The translations under genes were made by a program, and so were the position numbers. A stretch of 47,056 nt of DNA from positions 1-47,056 of the forward strand of contig CAMNKQ010000002.1 of assembly GCA_946542465.1 (NCBI GenBank), written 5' to 3'. This DNA comes from an uncultured Clostridia bacterium (GTDB lineage Bacteria; Bacillota; Clostridia; Oscillospirales; Oscillospiraceae). Below are positions 1 to 9,109 of the stretch, piece by piece. Below the pieces are notes generated by a model. It searched no databases. It worked only from the letters and a program-made list of their open reading frames with translations, and had not been told where the DNA came from. How positions within the stretch are numbered: position 1 is the first letter of the stretch; every line of letters begins with the position of its first letter.

Positions 1-45
1 ATCCAAATCGAAGCCCAGCGAAGCGGGTTCGATTTGGGAAAGGAA

Positions 46-118
46 GAAGGACTCTGCGGATGTGCAGTTTTCGCGGCTCTTACGCAAACCGCGGAAACGG
101 AACAAAGCAGAGTCCTTC
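46..118 (-). other. Nested hairpin structure directly downstream of tRNA-Leu (possible terminator or structured RNA)
   Basis: Perfect 12-bp inverted repeat GAAGGACTCTGC (46-57) / GCAGAGTCCTTC (107-118) enclosing an inner GCGG...CCGC inverted repeat. Confidence 0.6.
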
Positions 119-123
119 TGACG

Positions 124-209
124 TGGTGCCGGTGACCGGACTCGAACCGGTACGGGATTGCTCCCAAGGGATTTTAAGTCCCTGGTGTCTACCATTCCAC
201 CACACCGGC
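124..209 (-). tRNA. tRNA-Leu (anticodon UAA), encoded CCA
   Basis: Reverse complement reads GCCGGTG...CAGGGACTTAAAATCCCTTG...GTACCGGTTCGAGTCCGGTCACCGGCACCA: acceptor stem, long variable arm, T-loop GGTTCGAGTCC, anticodon TAA. Confidence 0.93.
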
Positions 210-341
210 GTGCTTTTACACTCTACCACTCCCGGGAATTTGTGTCAAGACTTGGAAAGCCCCGCTTTTTTAGCCGGATCGCTTGTAATTCCCGCGGTAC
301 TATGATAAAATAGACCGATTTTCGGGAAAGGAGCGCGGAGC

Positions 342-1700
342 GTGGTTTTTTCGTCGGCCATTTTCTTGTTTGCCTTTCTGCCGGCCGTGTTCCTTCTGGA
401 TCGACTGGGGCGGGATCTGCGCTGGAAGAACGCGGTTCTGGCGCTGGCCAGCCTCGTCTTTTATGCTTTCGGGCAGCTCTATTACGTCCCGCTGTTCCTG
501 CTCTCGGTGCTGATTAACTATCTGGCCGGGCGGCTGCTGATGGGGGGCGGACGGCGCCGGGCGGTGCTGACGGCGGCGGTGCTGATAAACCTGGGGCTGC
601 TGGCGGTGTTCAAGTACACGGATTTTGTCCTGCAGAATCTGGGCCTGCCCCCGGCGGGGATCATCCTGCCGATCGGCATCTCCTTTTACACCTTCCAGGG
701 CCTCTCCTATGTGATCGACTGCTATCGGGATCCGGCGAACGGCACCCGGAGCTTTCCGAAGCTCTTCCTCTATATCGCCTTTTTCCCCCAGCTGATCGCG
801 GGCCCCATCGTGAAGTATCACGATATCGCCGCGCAGATCGACGCGCGCGTCTGCGATCCCGTCCGGACGGAGCAGGGGATCCGCCGCTTCATCCTGGGCC
901 TGGCCAAAAAGCTGCTGGTGGCGGACACGGTGGGCTATATCGCCGATACGGTCTTCAACGGCGGCACCGGGGACATCCGCCTGGCCTGGCTGGGCGCCGT
1001 CTGCTACACGCTGCAGATCTACTATGACTTCTCCGGCTACAGCGACATGGCCATCGGCATGGGCCATATGTTCGGCTTCCAGATCCGGGAGAACTTCCTC
1101 CACCCCTATGGGGCGCGGACGATCCGGGACTTCTGGCGGCGCTGGCATGTCTCCCTGTCCTCCTGGTTTCGGGAGTATCTCTATATCCCCCTGGGCGGCA
1201 ACCGCAAGGGAAAACGCCGCGCGGCGCTCAACCGCTTTCTGGTCTTCCTCTGCACCGGCATCTGGCACGGCGCCAACTGGACCTTCGTGGTCTGGGGCCT
1301 GGGCCACGGCCTGCTCTCCGATCTGGAGGGCCTGGGGCTGATCCCGGTGGACAGACTGGAGAAATCCCGCGCGGGGCGGCTGCTCTGCCGGGTCTATACG
1401 CTGCTTTGCGTGACGCTGCTGTTCGTGGTTTTCCGGGCGGAGAGCCTCACGGCGGCCGGGGCCATGTTCACCGCTCTCTTTGCCGGCGCGGTCACGCCGG
1501 CGGGGACGATCCTGCTGCACCGGCTGCTGAACCCGGTGAGCGGCCTGATCCTGCTGCTGGCGGCCCTCTTCTCCCTGGGCATCCGCCGCCGCCCGCTGCC
1601 GCTGCCCCTCAGCCGGGTGCTGAGCCTGGGACTGCTGGTGCTGAGCATCCTGTGCCTGAGCCGGGGCGGCTTCCATCCTTTCATCTATTTCCAATTCTAA
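342..1700 (+). CDS. MBOAT family O-acyltransferase (AlgI/DltB-like)
   Basis: Multi-TM protein with SFYTFQGLSYVIDCYR, FFPQLIAGPI, DFSGYSDMAIGMGHMFGF, RDFWRRWHVSLSSWFREYLYIPLGGN and GIWHGANWTFVVWG motifs typical of AlgI-like MBOATs. Confidence 0.95.
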   Translation: MVFSSAIFLFAFLPAVFLLDRLGRDLRWKNAVLALASLVFYAFGQLYYVPLFLLSVLINYLAGRLLMGGGRRRAVLTAAVLINLGLLAVFKYTDFVLQNLGLPPAGIILPIGISFYTFQGLSYVIDCYRDPANGTRSFPKLFLYIAFFPQLIAGPIVKYHDIAAQIDARVCDPVRTEQGIRRFILGLAKKLLVADTVGYIADTVFNGGTGDIRLAWLGAVCYTLQIYYDFSGYSDMAIGMGHMFGFQIRENFLHPYGARTIRDFWRRWHVSLSSWFREYLYIPLGGNRKGKRRAALNRFLVFLCTGIWHGANWTFVVWGLGHGLLSDLEGLGLIPVDRLEKSRAGRLLCRVYTLLCVTLLFVVFRAESLTAAGAMFTALFAGAVTPAGTILLHRLLNPVSGLILLLAALFSLGIRRRPLPLPLSRVLSLGLLVLSILCLSRGGFHPFIYFQF

Positions 1701-1728
1701 TCACTTGCGAAATCTATTTCGCAAGTGA
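1701..1728. other. Perfect intergenic hairpin
   Basis: TCACTTGCGAAA-TCTA-TTTCGCAAGTGA, 12-bp perfect stem immediately after the MBOAT stop codon. Confidence 0.7.
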
Positions 1729-1743
1729 GGACTCACATGTATC

Positions 1744-1863
1744 GCAGCGGGCCAGGGGCCCGCTTTGGTCGATGCGAGGGCTCGCTTGGCTCGCCTCAAG
1801 GTGTTTTTGAAGCGGCAAAGCTGCTTCAAAAACGATTTCAATACCTTCGGGTATCAATCCAGT
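1744..1863 (+). repeat. Dispersed structured repeat family A, copy 1
   Basis: GCAGCGGGC..GCCCGCTTTGGTCG..GCGAGGGCTC..TCGCCTCA.GGTGTTTTTGA.GCGGCAAAGCTGC.TCAAAAA.. is also found inverted at 46934-47056; contains several hairpins. Confidence 0.85.
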
Positions 1864-1905
1864 CCGATTGTGCCTGCTGCATTCGACGATGCGTCCAATT
1901 TTGAT

Positions 1906-2919
1906 ATGAAGCATGCGATAAGCAAAGTGTATATTGCGCTGTTTCTGCTGCTCTGTCTGCTCCCAAGTCTGGGGATCCTGGTTTTCGGGGAGAGCGGGGC
2001 CGCCGCCAATGAGATCCTCTCGCCGCGCCCTCAATGGGGCTGGGAGGTGCTCAGCCAGACGGCGGACTATCTGGCCGACCACTTCGCCCTGCGGCAGCCG
2101 ATGGTGGCGCTCTGGTCGAGGCTGAACGCGGCGTTGGGCCACTCCACCGATGAGCAGGTGCTGCTGGGCCGCGAGGGCTGGCTCTATTACACGCCCTCTC
2201 TGCCGGACTATCTGGGCGAGCACCTGGAGGATGAGGACCTGGAGCAGATCGCCCGGAATCTGGCCCGCCTGCAGCAGCAGTGCGAGGAGAGCGGGCGGCA
2301 GTTTCTGTTTACCATTGCCCCGAACAAGAACAGCCTCTATCCCGAATACATGCCCGCCTGGGCGACAAACGGGCATGAGCAGGCCAACAGCGTCCGGCTC
2401 CGGCCGCTGCTGGAGCAGTACGGCGTTTGCTATGCCGATCTCTTTGCCCTGGACATGCCCTATTACCGCACGGACACCCACTGGACGGCGGAGGGCGCGG
2501 CCGTGGGCGCGGACGCGATCCTGCGCGCCCTGGGCCGGGAGAGCGGCTATGCCGCGCGCCGCTTTACGGCGGAGGGCCGGCACCTGGGCGACCTGGAGGA
2601 AATGCTCTATCCCGGTACGGCCGGGGAGGAGGCCGCCATCGTCGATACGACGGGCTTTTCCTATGAGGCCCTCGGCAAGGTAAACGGCGGCAACGCCCTG
2701 ACCATCCGTACGCAAAACCCAACAGGGGAGGGCAGCCTCTTCTGCTGGCGCGATTCTTTTGGGATTGCCCTCTATCCCTATCTGGCCGAGGATTACGCCG
2801 AGGCCGTTTTCTCCCGGTCCACGGACTACCGGCTCCCCGAGGGGGACTGGGACACCCTGATCCTGGAGATCGTGGAACGCAATCTGCCCAATTTATTGGA
2901 TATACCCATGGAGGACTGA
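1906..2919 (+). CDS. DHHW/AlgX-AlgJ-like SGNH-hydrolase-fold protein (polysaccharide O-acetylation partner)
   Basis: N-terminal TM, GREGWLYYTPSL, FLFTIAPNKNSLYPEYMP, DTHWTAEGA and WRDSFG motifs as in AlgJ/AlgX/DHHW proteins; ATG at 1906. The upstream part of the long ORF is repeat A. Confidence 0.85.
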   Translation: MKHAISKVYIALFLLLCLLPSLGILVFGESGAAANEILSPRPQWGWEVLSQTADYLADHFALRQPMVALWSRLNAALGHSTDEQVLLGREGWLYYTPSLPDYLGEHLEDEDLEQIARNLARLQQQCEESGRQFLFTIAPNKNSLYPEYMPAWATNGHEQANSVRLRPLLEQYGVCYADLFALDMPYYRTDTHWTAEGAAVGADAILRALGRESGYAARRFTAEGRHLGDLEEMLYPGTAGEEAAIVDTTGFSYEALGKVNGGNALTIRTQNPTGEGSLFCWRDSFGIALYPYLAEDYAEAVFSRSTDYRLPEGDWDTLILEIVERNLPNLLDIPMED

Positions 2920-2923
2920 AAAC

Positions 2924-3307
2924 ATGAAAAACCTGCTGACGATCATCCTGCTGCTGGCCCTGTGCCTGTGCCTGTGCGCCTGCGGCGAGAGCAAAGAAGC
3001 CGCCGCCACCCCGACGCCTGCCCCTGTGGAGGAGCCGGCGAGCACCCAGCAGTCCGTTCTGCCCGGCGCGACGCTGGTAGAAGCGGAGGAGGAGCCGGAG
3101 GAAGAGGTGAACGAGGATCTGGAGAAGGCGATGAGTTTTCTGGAGAAGGACGTGTCTGAGCTGATCGCGGTCTTCGGCGAGCCCAATTCCAGCGATTACG
3201 GCCCCAGCTGCCTCGGCAGCGGCGAGGATGGCGAGCTGCACTATGACGCTTTCACGGTCTATACCTATCGGGAAGGCGAGAGTGAGATCGTGAAGGACGT
3301 GGAGTGA
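2924..3307 (+). CDS. Small lipoprotein of unknown function
   Basis: Lipobox LCACG after a hydrophobic signal; compact operon spacing with both neighbours. Confidence 0.75.
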   Translation: MKNLLTIILLLALCLCLCACGESKEAAATPTPAPVEEPASTQQSVLPGATLVEAEEEPEEEVNEDLEKAMSFLEKDVSELIAVFGEPNSSDYGPSCLGSGEDGELHYDAFTVYTYREGESEIVKDVE

Positions 3308-4848
3308 TGGACACCAAACAGAGACTTGTTTCCCGGCTGGGCTGGGTCGCGGCGGCGCTGCTGCTGATTGCGACGACCTATCTCTTTACCAGCCGACAGG
3401 AGGAGCGGCTGCTGGCCCGCACTCCGATCACGGTCACCTACCACGATCCGGAGGGCAGCCAGAGCGAGGAGCTTGCTCCCGGCGGGGTGCCCAGCTTCCC
3501 GGACGCCCCTGCGATCGAGGGCTATACCTTCCTCTACTGGAAGGATAACGACGGCCAGCAGGTGATCAACCGGAAGCTCCGCCTCCATGAGAATACCGAC
3601 TACTACGCGGTCTATGCCATGGCCTTCGACCGGAGCGGGCATGAGGCCTGGCTGCCCCTGGACGAGGAGGGCAGCTTCCACCCGGATGAACAGATCACCC
3701 GCCGGGCGGCGGCAGAGCTGCTCTATCAGCTCCTGGGCACCGAGCTGGTGGGACAGGGCCGCTTCACCGACGTGGACAAAGAGGACAGCGCCTACAAGGC
3801 GGTGGCCACGCTCAAGGATCTGGGCGTGATCGGCGGCAGCCGTTTCCATCCCGACGAGTTGATCACCCGCTATGAATTCCTGCAGATGCTGACGTCTTTC
3901 TTCCCGGCGGAGGAGAGAAACGTCCGTTTTGCGGACCTGGAAGCCACGGATGAGGAGTACCCGGTTTTCCGCACTGCGGCGCAGCTCAACTGGATCGACA
4001 GCGGCAAGAAGGCAGAGGCCCGGCCCCACGAGGCCCTGACCCGGGCGGAACTGGCGCGCATCCTCTGTGAGGTGCTGAACCGCCGCGGCGATTCGGAACA
4101 TCGTGTCGAGATGGTCGGAACGATCCTGGACGTGCCTGTCAGCGATGAGCGCTATTGGACGATCGCGGAGATGTCCATCTCCCACACGTCCCGGCAGATC
4201 GGGGATGAGGAGATCTGGATCAAGAGCAAGGCGCTGCCCCTGCGTGACGAGGGCTTCTTCTTCCTTGGCAGCAGCCTGCACGCCATCAACAGCGAGGGCG
4301 TGGCGGTGGCCGATGCGGACTATCACAACATAAGCTTTGACGCCTCCGGCCGCGTGACCAGCGGCAACGCCGATCTGGACGCGCTGCTGCGGCCGGTGCT
4401 GGAGGAGATCGTGGACCCGGACAGCATGGAGCAGGAGGAAATGCTGCGGGCGGTGTTCGATTACGCCGTCAACAACATCTCCTATCGCAAGAAGGATCTG
4501 CACAAGCCCGGCGATATCTCCTGGGTCACCCAGACGGCGCTGGACACGCTGAACAGCCATCGGGGCAACTGCTACTGCTTTGCCGCCGTGTTCTACGAGC
4601 TGTCCCGCTTCCTCGGCTATGACACGCAGATCTTCAGCGGCATGGTCAACGGCGAGAACGGCCTGACGCCTCACTCCTGGACAGAGATCGAGATCGACGG
4701 CGAGCTCTACATGTTCGACCCGGAGCTGCAGTTCAAGAGCAACTGGGGGACACAGGATCAGTTCTTCATGCGCACGCCCGAGGAACTGGCCGCCTACAAC
4801 TACACCAAAGAAGCCCCTGCCTACTTCACGGTCATGTGGGGCGACTAA
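3307..4848 (+). CDS. Membrane-anchored protein with SLH-like repeats and a C-terminal transglutaminase-like domain
   Basis: N-terminal TM; repeats of FxPDExITRxE..L type; GNCYCFAA..., HSWTEIEIDG, FDPELQ as transglutaminase-like Cys/His/Asp region. TGATG overlap with the preceding lipoprotein. Confidence 0.85.
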   Translation: MDTKQRLVSRLGWVAAALLLIATTYLFTSRQEERLLARTPITVTYHDPEGSQSEELAPGGVPSFPDAPAIEGYTFLYWKDNDGQQVINRKLRLHENTDYYAVYAMAFDRSGHEAWLPLDEEGSFHPDEQITRRAAAELLYQLLGTELVGQGRFTDVDKEDSAYKAVATLKDLGVIGGSRFHPDELITRYEFLQMLTSFFPAEERNVRFADLEATDEEYPVFRTAAQLNWIDSGKKAEARPHEALTRAELARILCEVLNRRGDSEHRVEMVGTILDVPVSDERYWTIAEMSISHTSRQIGDEEIWIKSKALPLRDEGFFFLGSSLHAINSEGVAVADADYHNISFDASGRVTSGNADLDALLRPVLEEIVDPDSMEQEEMLRAVFDYAVNNISYRKKDLHKPGDISWVTQTALDTLNSHRGNCYCFAAVFYELSRFLGYDTQIFSGMVNGENGLTPHSWTEIEIDGELYMFDPELQFKSNWGTQDQFFMRTPEELAAYNYTKEAPAYFTVMWGD

Positions 4849-5142
4849 AACACAAAGACATGAAAAGGGGGCTGTGAAATCGTCCCCCATGCTGTGGGGG
4901 CTGACGCCCTCGGCAGAGCGCATTAATAGAGATCCCCAGCGAAAACGGGTAAAAGGTACCCGAATTCGCCGGGGATTTCTGTTTGTTATCCTTTCCACGC
5001 CGGGACGCCAAGGGTGGCGTCCCCTACAAGGGAAGTGCCCAAGCCGTTTTCTGTCAAGCGACTTTTTCCACAGCCCCATCTTCTTGCGAATTCTTGTCTG
5101 CGGGTATATACTGGACCCAATGAAAACAGGGGAGTGACAGCC

Positions 5143-6318
5143 GTGCAGGAAAAGTATCTGGCCTGGGGCCGGGTCAAGAATAAAATGCGGGAGATCACGG
5201 CCTACGGCAACGCCCGCAAGGCGGAGATCGGGGCCGAGAAGGTCTTTGATTTCAGCCTGGGCAGCCCCAGCGCGCCGGTGCCGGAGGCGGTGACCGAGGC
5301 GATGCTGGCGGCGCTGGCGCGGGAGGACTGCTGCGAAGTGACGCCCCGGGAGGGTCTGCCGGAATTTCGGCAGGCGGTGGCGGAGGATCTGAACCGCCGC
5401 TACGGCCTGGGGGTGGACCCGGCCTATATCCATGTGGCCACCGGCGCGGCGGGCAGCCTCGCCGTGAGCATCCACGCGCTGCTGAAAGCCGGGGAGGAGG
5501 CCATCGTTCTCGCGCCCTTCTTCTCGGAGTACCGCGTCTTTGTGGAGGGCGCGGGCGGCGTGGTCGTCCCCGTGGGGGCGGACGAAACGCTGCAGCCGGA
5601 TCTGGCGGCCTTCCGGGCGGCGGTCACGGAGAAGACCCGCCTGGTGCTGGTGAACACGCCCAACAATCCCGCCGGCGTCGTCCTCTCGGAGGAGAGCCTG
5701 GCCGCGATGGGCCGCATCCTGACCGAGGCCCAGGCGCGCTATGGGCGCGCCATCTATATGGTCTCGGACGAGCCCTATCGGGAGCTCCTCTACGAACGGA
5801 CGGCCATCCCCTGTGTGCTGAACGCCTATGACAACAGCATCCTCTGCTATTCCTACAGCAAGAGCCTCTCTCTGCCCGGCGAGCGCATCGGTTACCTGGC
5901 GCTGAACAGCCGCATGGCGGAGCGGGACGCGGTCTTTGCCGCGGTGAAGGAGGCGGCCCGGGCCCTGGGCTATAGCGGCGCGCCGGCCCTGATGCAGCGG
6001 GCCCTGATCGGCTGCCTGGGCAGAACGGCGGACGTGTCGCTCTACAAGCACAACCGGGATCTGCTCTACGAGGGCTTGACCGCGCTGGGCTTTTCCTGCG
6101 TCAAACCCGAGGGCGCCTTCTATCTCTTCATGAAAGCACCCATCGAGGACGCGGAGGCCTTCAGCGACGCGGCGCGGAAGTACGAGCTGCTGTTGGTGCC
6201 CAGCGACGGCTTCGGCGTACCCGGCTATCTGCGCCTGGCCTATTGCGTCCCCACTGCCACCATCGAGCGCTCCCTGCCCGCTTTCCGAAAACTCGCGGAG
6301 GAATACGGGCTGGTGTAA
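5143..6318 (+). CDS. PLP-dependent aminotransferase class I/II (aspartate aminotransferase-like)
   Basis: NTPNNPAGVVLS, SDEPYRELLY, YSYSKSLSLPGERIGY (PLP lysine); GTG start at 5143. Confidence 0.92.
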   Translation: MQEKYLAWGRVKNKMREITAYGNARKAEIGAEKVFDFSLGSPSAPVPEAVTEAMLAALAREDCCEVTPREGLPEFRQAVAEDLNRRYGLGVDPAYIHVATGAAGSLAVSIHALLKAGEEAIVLAPFFSEYRVFVEGAGGVVVPVGADETLQPDLAAFRAAVTEKTRLVLVNTPNNPAGVVLSEESLAAMGRILTEAQARYGRAIYMVSDEPYRELLYERTAIPCVLNAYDNSILCYSYSKSLSLPGERIGYLALNSRMAERDAVFAAVKEAARALGYSGAPALMQRALIGCLGRTADVSLYKHNRDLLYEGLTALGFSCVKPEGAFYLFMKAPIEDAEAFSDAARKYELLLVPSDGFGVPGYLRLAYCVPTATIERSLPAFRKLAEEYGLV

Positions 6319-6336
6319 CAGAATAAGCCAAACCAA

Positions 6337-6363
6337 AGGGCCTCCCGTGCGGAGGCCCTTTTA
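6337..6363 (+). terminator. Rho-independent terminator after the aminotransferase
   Basis: AGGGCCTCC-CGTGC-GGAGGCCCTTTT. Confidence 0.85.
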
Positions 6364-6365
6364 GT

Positions 6366-6393
6366 TTGACTTTTTTAACTAATGTGATATACT
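6366..6393 (+). promoter_or_regulatory. Sigma-A-like promoter for the degV gene
   Basis: TTGACT - 16 nt - TATACT. Confidence 0.6.
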
Positions 6394-6424
6394 AACACGG
6401 AATGATTTATTAAGGAGAATTATC

Positions 6425-7306
6425 ATGTCTTATATCATTGCCACCTCCTCCACCTCCGATCTGCCGCGGACCTATCTGGAGGAGCATCATATTCCCTTCA
6501 TCCCCTACCGCTTCACCGTCAATGAGCAGCCCGCCGAGGACGACTGCCGGGAGGAGCGCCGTGCCGCCATCTACGCCGGCATGCGCAAGGGCGACATCCT
6601 CAAGACCTCGATGATCAACGAGTTTGTCTACTACGATTTCTTTAAGGAGCTGCTGGACACCGGCAAGGACGTGATTTTCCTGGATATGTCCGAGAAAATG
6701 TCCGTCTCCTTTGAAAACTGCCGCCGCGCGGCCGAGAGCATCCGGGGCGAATACCCGGATCAGCGCCTATGCGTGATGGACACCCGCTGCATCTCCGGCG
6801 GCCTGGGTCTGCTGGTCATGCACATGGTGGCCCAGATGGAGTCCGGCGCCGACTTCGATGCCGTGGTGGGCTGGGGCGAGGAGAACAAACTGAAAATCGC
6901 CCACCGCTTCACCGTGGACGATCTGAACTACCTCAAGCGCGGCGGCCGCGTCTCCAACGCCGGGGCGCTGGTGGGCTCCATGCTGAACATCAAGCCCGTG
7001 CTCTACGTCCCCGATGAGGGCACGCTGAACGTGGCCAAAAAGGTGCGCGGCCGCAAGACCGCCCTCAAGACCATCCTGGACGCGGTGCTGCACGACCTGG
7101 ACCGGGTGGACACCGCCGGGCGCGACATGCTGATCCTCCACGCCGACTGCCTGGCCGACGCAGAGTACATCCGGGATAACGTAAAGCAGGCCCATCCCGA
7201 CATGGGCGAGATCCGCATCTCCTCCCTGGGCGTGGTCATCGGCGCCCACACCGGCCCGGGCCTTCTGGCCATCTTCTACCTCTGCGGCGAGAGAACGCCG
7301 GAATAA
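6425..7306 (+). CDS. DegV family fatty-acid-binding protein
   Basis: N-terminal TSSTSDLP, IPFIPYRFTVNEQ, LKTSMINEFVYYDFF, RFTVDDLNYLKRGGRVSNAGALVGSMLNIKPVL, GAHTGPGLLAIFY. Confidence 0.95.
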   Translation: MSYIIATSSTSDLPRTYLEEHHIPFIPYRFTVNEQPAEDDCREERRAAIYAGMRKGDILKTSMINEFVYYDFFKELLDTGKDVIFLDMSEKMSVSFENCRRAAESIRGEYPDQRLCVMDTRCISGGLGLLVMHMVAQMESGADFDAVVGWGEENKLKIAHRFTVDDLNYLKRGGRVSNAGALVGSMLNIKPVLYVPDEGTLNVAKKVRGRKTALKTILDAVLHDLDRVDTAGRDMLILHADCLADAEYIRDNVKQAHPDMGEIRISSLGVVIGAHTGPGLLAIFYLCGERTPE

Positions 7307-7374
7307 AACGAGAATAAAACCAATCTCCAGGGAAGACCTGTGCGTCAGGCTTTTCCCTGGAGATTTTCGTATTA

Positions 7375-7536
7375 TACTGATATCGGATAGGAAGGTCGGA
7401 AATGATTTTCGAGGCAGAATTGCGCCAGGCAAGGCGGCCTCCGCAGAGCATAATGGAGATATATGGTCAAGGAGGCCAACGCAGTATGGCAGTTTTCTGG
7501 CCGGAAAGAATCCGAGATTTCTATCAGATATCAGTA
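7375..7536 (+). repeat. MITE-like element, repeat family C copy 1 (162 bp)
   Basis: Terminal inverted repeats TACTGATATC(G/T)GATAG...CTATCAGATATCAGTA, flanked by TTA on both sides; inverted homologous copy of identical length at 16326-16487. Confidence 0.85.
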
Positions 7537-7908
7537 TTACTTGTTCTTGTCCTTCGGCTTGAAGAGCAGCGCCGCCAGCAGGCCGAAGAACACCGCCGCC
7601 GCAGTGCCGCCGGAGGCCGCGGTAAAGCCGCCGGTGAAGGCGCCCAGCAGGCCCTGCTCCGCCACGGCCTTTTTGACGCCCTTGGCCAGGGCGTTGCCGA
7701 AGCCGGTGAGGGGCACGGTGGCACCGGCCCCGGCCCAGTCGGCCAGAGGCTGATAGAGGCCCAGCGCCCCGAGAATCACCCCGGCCACCACGTAGCCGGT
7801 GAGGATCCGGGCGGGGGTCAGGCGCGTGCGGTCGATGAGCAGCTGGCCGATCAGGCACAGCAGCCCACCCACCAGAAAGGCCTTTCCGTATTGCAACAGC
7901 GTCTCCAT
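7537..7908 (-). CDS. spoVAE: Stage V sporulation protein AE (SpoVAE)
   Basis: METLLQYGKAFLVGGLLCLIGQLLIDRTRLTPARILTGYVVAGVILGALGLYQPL...GFGNALAKGVKKAV; directly downstream of spoVAD. Confidence 0.9.
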   Translation of the reverse strand: METLLQYGKAFLVGGLLCLIGQLLIDRTRLTPARILTGYVVAGVILGALGLYQPLADWAGAGATVPLTGFGNALAKGVKKAVAEQGLLGAFTGGFTAASGGTAAAVFFGLLAALLFKPKDKNK

Positions 7909-7909
7909 C

Positions 7910-8923
7910 TTATTCCATCCTTTCCAGCGCCACCGCGTGGCAGATGCCCGGGATGCTCTCCCCCTGCTGGGAGCTGGTGGGGGACATGAGGGCCCCGGTG
8001 GCCGCAAAGAGCACCCGGTTCCAGAGACCCTTTTCCATCCCGGGCAGGATCTGCGCGCCCAGCACCGAGGCACAGCAGCCGCAGCCCGAGCCGCCCGCGC
8101 CCACGTCCTGGGCTGTCCGGTCGTAGATCAGCACGCCGCAGTCCATATAGCGCACGCCGAGCTCAAAGCCCTGCCGGCGGAGCAGATCCTCCAGAATGTC
8201 GTGGCCCAGAGCGCCCAGGTCGCCGGTGAAGATGGCGTCGTAGTCCTCCGGGCGGCGGCCCGTCTCCCGGAAATGGGCCGTGAGCGTGTCCAGCGCCGCG
8301 GGGGCCATGGCCCCGCCCATGTGTGTGGCGTCGGCCACGCCCGCGTCCACGATGCGCCCGGTGGTCACGTGGGTCAGGCGGATCCCCGTGCCGCCCTGGC
8401 CCAGGATCACCGCCCCCGCCCCGGTGACGGTCCACTGGGAGGTGGGGGTGCGCTGGCCGCCGTATTCCAGGGGGAAGCGGTACTGCCGCTCCGCCGAGCA
8501 GAAATGGGAGCCGGTCAGCGCGCAGCAGCGCTCCGCCGCGCCGCCGTCCAGCAGCAGCGCCGCCAGGCTCAGTCCCTCCGCCATGGTGGAGCAGGCCCCG
8601 TAGAGCCCAAAGTAGGGCAGGGCGCTGTCCTTCATGGCGAAGGCGGAGCTGACGCACTGGTTTAACAGGTCGCCCGCGAACACATAGTCCAGGGACGCGC
8701 TCGGCAGCTCGCCCTTGTCGCAGGCCAGCTGAAAGCACTGCTTGAGCATGCGGCTCTCGGCCTTTTCCCAGCTTGCCTCGCCGAAATAGGAATCCTCGGA
8801 GAGAAAATCGAAACCGCGTTTGAGCGGCCCCTCGCCCTCTTTCTTGCCGCCCACCGCGGCGTAGGACAGCAGCACCGGCGGCCGCTCCAGCCGGATGGTC
8901 TGTCGGCCGAGCCGTTTTGCCAT
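7910..8923 (-). CDS. spoVAD: Stage V sporulation protein AD (SpoVAD, thiolase-fold)
   Basis: FDFLSEDSYFGEASWEKAESRMLKQCF, GDLLNQCVSSAFAM, FGLYGACSTMAEGLSLAALL. Confidence 0.93.
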   Translation of the reverse strand: MAKRLGRQTIRLERPPVLLSYAAVGGKKEGEGPLKRGFDFLSEDSYFGEASWEKAESRMLKQCFQLACDKGELPSASLDYVFAGDLLNQCVSSAFAMKDSALPYFGLYGACSTMAEGLSLAALLLDGGAAERCCALTGSHFCSAERQYRFPLEYGGQRTPTSQWTVTGAGAVILGQGGTGIRLTHVTTGRIVDAGVADATHMGGAMAPAALDTLTAHFRETGRRPEDYDAIFTGDLGALGHDILEDLLRRQGFELGVRYMDCGVLIYDRTAQDVGAGGSGCGCCASVLGAQILPGMEKGLWNRVLFAATGALMSPTSSQQGESIPGICHAVALERME

Positions 8924-9109
8924 AAAAACGCCTCCTTCGTATCCGTATCGTGTCTTTAGTGTGCGCAGGAGACGGCCAAAATATCAGAAAGAGGAAAAGA
9001 ATAAAAATGCGTTTTTTGTTGAAAAAGAGAGTACCCATCCAGATGGGCCCTGTGCTATAATGAGCCTATGGAAAAAAGCGGAAGCTTTGCCCGGAGAGGA
9101 GAGAGCGCG

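Noticed and set aside
300-1694. 464-aa minus-strand ORF
   Set aside because: Antisense to the clear MBOAT gene; Q/R/H/A-rich shadow translation.
3265-6336. 1023-aa minus-strand ORF
   Set aside because: Antisense shadow of the SLH-transglutaminase and aminotransferase genes; low-complexity H/R/Q/G/V-rich translation typical of GC-rich shadow frames.
7402-7989. ORFs starting MVKEANAVW... (7463) and their counterpart at 15758-16399
   Set aside because: The shared N-terminal peptide is the translated MITE-like repeat C; the remainder is antisense to spoVAE or flavodoxin.
8924-9060. Sigma-G promoter for spoVAD
   Set aside because: Expected sporulation control, but I could not identify a convincing -35/-10 pair by eye.
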